From CAZLBV01 sp964557845 (GTDB taxonomy: Bacteria > Acidobacteriota > Aminicenantia > Aminicenantales > Aminicenantaceae), in contig CAZLBV010000288.1 of the NCBI GenBank assembly GCA_964557845.1, forward strand, positions 1-32,377: a stretch of DNA of 32,377 nucleotides, written 5' to 3'. A model generated the notes under the pieces. That model did no database searches. It was not told the origin of the DNA and saw only the letters and a program-made list of their open reading frames with translations. Both the position numbers and the translations under genes were made by a program. Of the stretch, positions 28,748 through 32,377 are shown piece by piece (positions within the stretch are counted from its first letter, which is position 1; the number at the start of each line of letters is the position of its first letter).

Positions 28748-30505
28748 ATGAAACAAGGTAAAATAATACGTGTAGCCGGCCCCTTGGTGGTTGCCTCAGA
28801 CTGCCTTGGCGCTAAGATGTATGATATGGTTAAAATCGGCAAGCTTGGGTTGATCGGAGAGATTATTGAATTAAAAGGCGACCATGCTTTTATTCAGGTT
28901 TATGAGGACACCACCGGGATCGGACCTGAGGAACCGGTCTATTTGACCGGAATGCCTTTGAGTGTCGAGCTTGGCCCGGGATTGATCAGCTCGATCTATG
29001 ATGGTATCCAGAGGCCTCTGGACATTATCAGGAAAAAAGAGGGAGATTTTGTTACCCGGGGGATTGCTCTTCCCTCTTTAAACCGAGAGAAAAAATGGGA
29101 GTTTGTCCCGCTAGTGAAAAAAGGCCAGAAGGTTGTTCCAGGGGATATTATTGGTGAAGTGCAGGAAACTCCCCTGATCAAGCACAAAATTATGGTACCT
29201 ACTGGTTTAGGTGGAAAGATCGTCGAGATCAAGTCAGGGGAATTTTTCGTAGATAAGATAGTAGCCAAGATCGAGACATCCGAAAAGATCGCAGAAATAA
29301 AGATGTTCCAGACTTGGTCGATACGGAAGAATAGAAAAGTCAGTGAACGTCTTATGCCCAATGAGCCCCTTTCCACCGGACAGAGAGTTCTGGACACGCT
29401 TTTTCCTTTAGCGAAGGGAGGGACTGCTTGTGTCCCCGGCCCTTTTGGCAGCGGTAAAACAGTTGTACAGCATCAGCTGGCCCGATGGTCGGATGCCCAG
29501 ATCATCGTTTTTGTCGCCTGCGGTGAGCGGGGAAACGAAGTGGCTGACCTTCTCCTTAGTTTTCCGGAATTGAAGGATCCCCACACCGGAAGGCCGCTGT
29601 TGGAACGAACTATAATCATTGCCAATACCTCCAATATGCCGGTGGCTGCCAGGGAAGCTTCGATCTATACCGGAATGACCATAGCGGAATATTTCCGGGA
29701 TATGGGTTATTCAGTGGCTCTGATGGCCGATTCATCCAGCCGTTGGGCAGAGGCTCTCAGGGAGATCTCCGGCCGGATGGAAGAAATGCCGGGTGAAGAA
29801 GGTTATCCCGCTTATCTGGCCAGCCGGCTGGCAGAATTTTATGAGAGAGCAGGCAAGGTATCTTGTTTAGGTTCGGATGACCGAATAGGTGCCTTAAGTG
29901 TTATCGGTGCGGTTTCCCCCCCTGGGGGTGATCTTTCCGATCCGGTGGTTCAATCCACCTTAAAAGTAGTCAAGGTTTTTTGGGCACTGGATGACCGGTT
30001 AGCCAACATGCGCCATTTCCCGGCGATCAACTGGTTGAATAGTTATTCTCTTTATATTGAAAACATCAAGGATTTCTGGAACCAGAAAGTTGCTGAGGAT
30101 TTTACCGAGCTTAGACAGGAAGCTATCAGGCTGTTAGAGGAAGAGTCAGAGCTGCAGGAAATTGCCCGTCTTGTTGGAGTGGAATCCCTTTCAGACAATG
30201 ACCGGCTGATACTGGAATCGGCCCGCTCTATCCGTGAAGATTTTCTGCATCAGAATGCCTTTCATCCTCAAGATACGTACACATCGCTGCGGAAACAGTA
30301 TCTGATGTTGAGGATCATTCTTCACTTTCATCATTTAAGCCTTAAAGCCCTGGATGATGAAATTCCTCTGGAAAAGATACTGAGCTTGAAAGTCAGAGAG
30401 GATATATCCAAAATGAAATTCCTTCCCGAAGAAGAGACTGATATTCTTGATGTGTATCTGCAGGTCGATAAGCATTTTCAGGATTTGATGAAGAACAAAG
30501 AATGA
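28748..30505 (+). CDS. atpA: V-type ATPase catalytic subunit A
   Basis: A 585-aa catalytic subunit of normal length. The Walker A motif is GPFGSGKT (231-238), with the catalytic glutamate in GERGNE (E260). The A-specific non-homologous insertion is present before the nucleotide-binding domain (about 110-190). ADSSSRWAEALREISGR and PPGGDLSDP are further family signatures. It forms alternating A3B3 hexamers with subunit B on the cytoplasmic side. AAAGGG precedes ATG 28748. Confidence 0.98.
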   Translation: MKQGKIIRVAGPLVVASDCLGAKMYDMVKIGKLGLIGEIIELKGDHAFIQVYEDTTGIGPEEPVYLTGMPLSVELGPGLISSIYDGIQRPLDIIRKKEGDFVTRGIALPSLNREKKWEFVPLVKKGQKVVPGDIIGEVQETPLIKHKIMVPTGLGGKIVEIKSGEFFVDKIVAKIETSEKIAEIKMFQTWSIRKNRKVSERLMPNEPLSTGQRVLDTLFPLAKGGTACVPGPFGSGKTVVQHQLARWSDAQIIVFVACGERGNEVADLLLSFPELKDPHTGRPLLERTIIIANTSNMPVAAREASIYTGMTIAEYFRDMGYSVALMADSSSRWAEALREISGRMEEMPGEEGYPAYLASRLAEFYERAGKVSCLGSDDRIGALSVIGAVSPPGGDLSDPVVQSTLKVVKVFWALDDRLANMRHFPAINWLNSYSLYIENIKDFWNQKVAEDFTELRQEAIRLLEEESELQEIARLVGVESLSDNDRLILESARSIREDFLHQNAFHPQDTYTSLRKQYLMLRIILHFHHLSLKALDDEIPLEKILSLKVREDISKMKFLPEEETDILDVYLQVDKHFQDLMKNKE

Positions 30506-30515
30506 GAGGGATCAA

Positions 30516-31892
30516 ATGCAAAAAGAATATTTAACCGTTTCCAATATTGTTGGTCCATTGATCATTGTGGACAAGATCAGGGATGTCAAATACAATGAGC
30601 TGGTTGAGATAGAGACATCCGACGGCCACCTGCGGCGCGGGACGGTTTTGGATGTGTCCACAGAAAAAGCAGTGGTTCAGGTGTTTGAGGGAACAATTGG
30701 ATTGGATGTGGAAAAATCCAGGGTCCGTTTTTTAGGAAAGTCTCAAACCCTGGGTGTATCCAAAGAAATTGTTGGAAGGATTTTCGATGGCTCGGGAAAT
30801 CCCAAAGATAAAGGCCCTCAGATCATTGCAGAAAAAATGCTGGACATAAACGGCAGTCCCATTAATCCAGAAGCCAGGGATTATCCCTCTGAATTCATTC
30901 AGACAGGACTCTCATCTATTGATGGAATGAATCCATTGGTGAGAGGGCAGAAGCTTCCTTTATTTAGTGGAAGCGGGCTGCCCCATGCGAGAATAGCCGC
31001 GCAAATCGCCCGGCAGGCAACAGTTTTAGGAAAAGGAGAGAGGTTTGCGGTTGTTTTCGGTGCTATGGGAATTACCTTTGAGGAGGCCAATTTTTTTATT
31101 GAAGATTTCAGGAACACGGGAGCCTTGGAACGAGCGGTGCTTTTTCTGAATTTAGCCAACGAGCCGCCGATCGAGAGGATCGCCACTCCCCGGCTGACCT
31201 TGACCTGCGCAGAATACCTTGCCTTTGATCTGGATATGCATGTGCTGGTCATCCTGGTGGATTACACTTTTTATGCCGAAGCCCTTCGGGAGATATCGGC
31301 AGCCCGTAAAGAGATCCCGGGCCGGAGGGGTTATCCCGGTTATCTTTATACTGATCTGGCTTCCATGTATGAGCGGGCAGGCAGGATCAAAGGTAAAAAA
31401 GGATCGATTACTTCCATTCCCATTTTAACCATGCCTGAGGATGATAAAACCCACCCCATCGCTGATCTTACCGGTTACATTACCGAAGGCCAGATCATAC
31501 TCAGCCGGGAGCTTCACCGTAAGGGGATCTATCCTCCCATCGATGTTCTTCCCAGTTTGTCGCGTTTAAAAGACAAGGGAATTGGGGCTGACAAGACGCG
31601 CGAAGACCATGCGGATGTACTTAATCAGCTGTTTGCCTGTTATGCGCGCGGCAAGGAAGCCCGGGAATTGGCCTTGATCCTGGGAGAAGCGGCGCTCTCG
31701 GATATGGATAAACTGTATTTGAATTTTGCCGAACGCTATGAAAATGAATTTGTCAGACAGGGAGAATTTGAGGCACGCAGCATTCTGGAAACACTTGATC
31801 TGGGGTGGAAATTGTTAAAGATCATTCCCAGAGCAGAGTTGAAGCGGATTCGGCCGGAATATCTGGAAAAATACTATGGCGAAGAAAAATGA
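30516..31892 (+). CDS. atpB: V-type ATPase subunit B (non-catalytic)
   Basis: A 458-aa regulatory subunit. It has the F1/V1 fold but lacks a functional Walker A: the equivalent loop reads LPLFSGSGLPH. Other signatures are the AEALREISAARKEIPGRRGY segment and the SMYERAGRI stretch. It completes nucleotide sites at the A-B interface. GAGAGGG lies upstream of ATG 30516. Its stop overlaps the start of subunit D (ATGA). Confidence 0.97.
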   Translation: MQKEYLTVSNIVGPLIIVDKIRDVKYNELVEIETSDGHLRRGTVLDVSTEKAVVQVFEGTIGLDVEKSRVRFLGKSQTLGVSKEIVGRIFDGSGNPKDKGPQIIAEKMLDINGSPINPEARDYPSEFIQTGLSSIDGMNPLVRGQKLPLFSGSGLPHARIAAQIARQATVLGKGERFAVVFGAMGITFEEANFFIEDFRNTGALERAVLFLNLANEPPIERIATPRLTLTCAEYLAFDLDMHVLVILVDYTFYAEALREISAARKEIPGRRGYPGYLYTDLASMYERAGRIKGKKGSITSIPILTMPEDDKTHPIADLTGYITEGQIILSRELHRKGIYPPIDVLPSLSRLKDKGIGADKTREDHADVLNQLFACYARGKEARELALILGEAALSDMDKLYLNFAERYENEFVRQGEFEARSILETLDLGWKLLKIIPRAELKRIRPEYLEKYYGEEK

Positions 31893-32377
31893 GACTGAAG
31901 GTTAATCCCAACCGCATGGAGCTTCTGAGGCTCAGGAAACGCCTGGTTCTGGCTGAAAGAGGGCACAAGCTCCTCAAGGATAAGTTGGAAGAGATTATGA
32001 GCCGCTTCCTTGAGATCATGCGGCAGCTGACCGAACTTCAGGAAAAGATCAGTAATAAACTGGACAAAGTATTCCTTTCTTTTGCATTGGTAAGAGCCAG
32101 GTCATCTCTGGCTGATCTGGAAAAGCTCATACCTGAGGGTGAATTGACTGTTTATCCGGAAAAGGTGAAGATATTCACCTTGGCCATTCCCCGGTTTGAA
32201 GTGAAAAAACAGGTTACAGCTGACTATGACCTTTTGAATACTGAAAGCGAGCTGGATATTGGAGTCAAGAAAATGCGGGAAGTCATGGAAGACCTCATGG
32301 AATTTGCCCGGTTGTGGAAGGCGATCGAGCTTCTTGCCCGGGAGATCGATGTCACCCGCCGCCGTGTCAATGCTCTG
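31889..32377 (+). CDS. atpD: V-type ATPase subunit D (central rotor), cut by the window end
   Basis: 163 codons are present from ATG 31889, which overlaps the subunit B stop. The start MRLKVNPNRMELLRLRKRL and the long helical hairpin are diagnostic of the rotor shaft subunit D. The usual length is about 200-215 residues, so roughly 40-50 are missing beyond the edge, including the end of the second helix (AREIDVTRRRVNAL is its last visible part). No frameshift is seen. Confidence 0.95.
   Translation, partial: MRLKVNPNRMELLRLRKRLVLAERGHKLLKDKLEEIMSRFLEIMRQLTELQEKISNKLDKVFLSFALVRARSSLADLEKLIPEGELTVYPEKVKIFTLAIPRFEVKKQVTADYDLLNTESELDIGVKKMREVMEDLMEFARLWKAIELLAREIDVTRRRVNAL

Noticed and set aside
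1..32377. CRISPR arrays, tRNA or rRNA genes, integrase or phage genes
   Set aside because: No regularly spaced repeats, no cloverleaf-like segments in the intergenic regions and no such protein signatures were seen.

Overview
The window is a 32.4 kb chromosomal segment from a bacterium. The gene families point to Candidatus Aminicenantes or a relative within Acidobacteriota. These include a zinc-ribbon Ser/Thr kinase fused to TolB-like and TPR regions, an S9 peptidase with a beta-propeller, a serine beta-lactamase-like lipoprotein with TPRs, TPR-CHAT proteins and a bacterial V-type ATPase. This assignment is an inference from gene content; no rRNA or other taxonomic marker is present. I see no tRNA, CRISPR array, phage genes or intact insertion sequence.

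Layout. (1) 1-4.9 kb: a compact lipid or lipopeptide-type cassette. It holds a stand-alone condensation-domain acyltransferase, an acyl carrier protein and a fatty-acyl-AMP ligase-like enzyme, with a phytoene-desaturase-like FAD oxidoreductase convergent to them. (2) 4.9-8.9 kb: accessory DNA in decay. It has a DUF4180 protein, a 21-bp inverted repeat, a 5'-truncated subtilase and a broken TPR-CHAT protease gene. (3) 9.0-11.5 kb: a class V PLP enzyme with a Cys-x-Cys motif, and an unrecognised protein built from three internal alpha/beta repeats. (4) 11.7-15.5 kb: queC-queD-queE (preQ0 synthesis) followed by a GT-C-type membrane protein, apparently one transcription unit. (5) 15.5-18.3 kb: a small secreted protein of unknown function behind a near-perfect sigma-54 promoter, then a convergent S9 peptidase. 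(6) 18.3-22.1 kb: a 254-bp element bounded by inverted repeats, the 3' remnant of a second kinase gene, a RHH/RelE toxin-antitoxin pair, an intact kinase-TolB-TPR gene and a 3' fragment of a DUF5694-like gene. (7) 22.2-24.0 kb: the serine hydrolase lipoprotein. (8) 24.2 kb to the right edge: a V-ATPase operon in the order H/G-I-K-E-C-F-A-B-D, with D cut by the window end. It has a good sigma-70 promoter, and its proteolipid carries the Na+-binding residues known from Enterococcus hirae.

The genes fall into several independent modules rather than one pathway. The most unusual signals are the sigma-54-controlled orphan secreted protein, the three-repeat protein at 10.7-11.5 kb, the acyl-transfer cassette at the left edge, the decayed CHAT/subtilase pair, the inverted-repeat elements, and the shortened stator subunits E and C in the V-ATPase.
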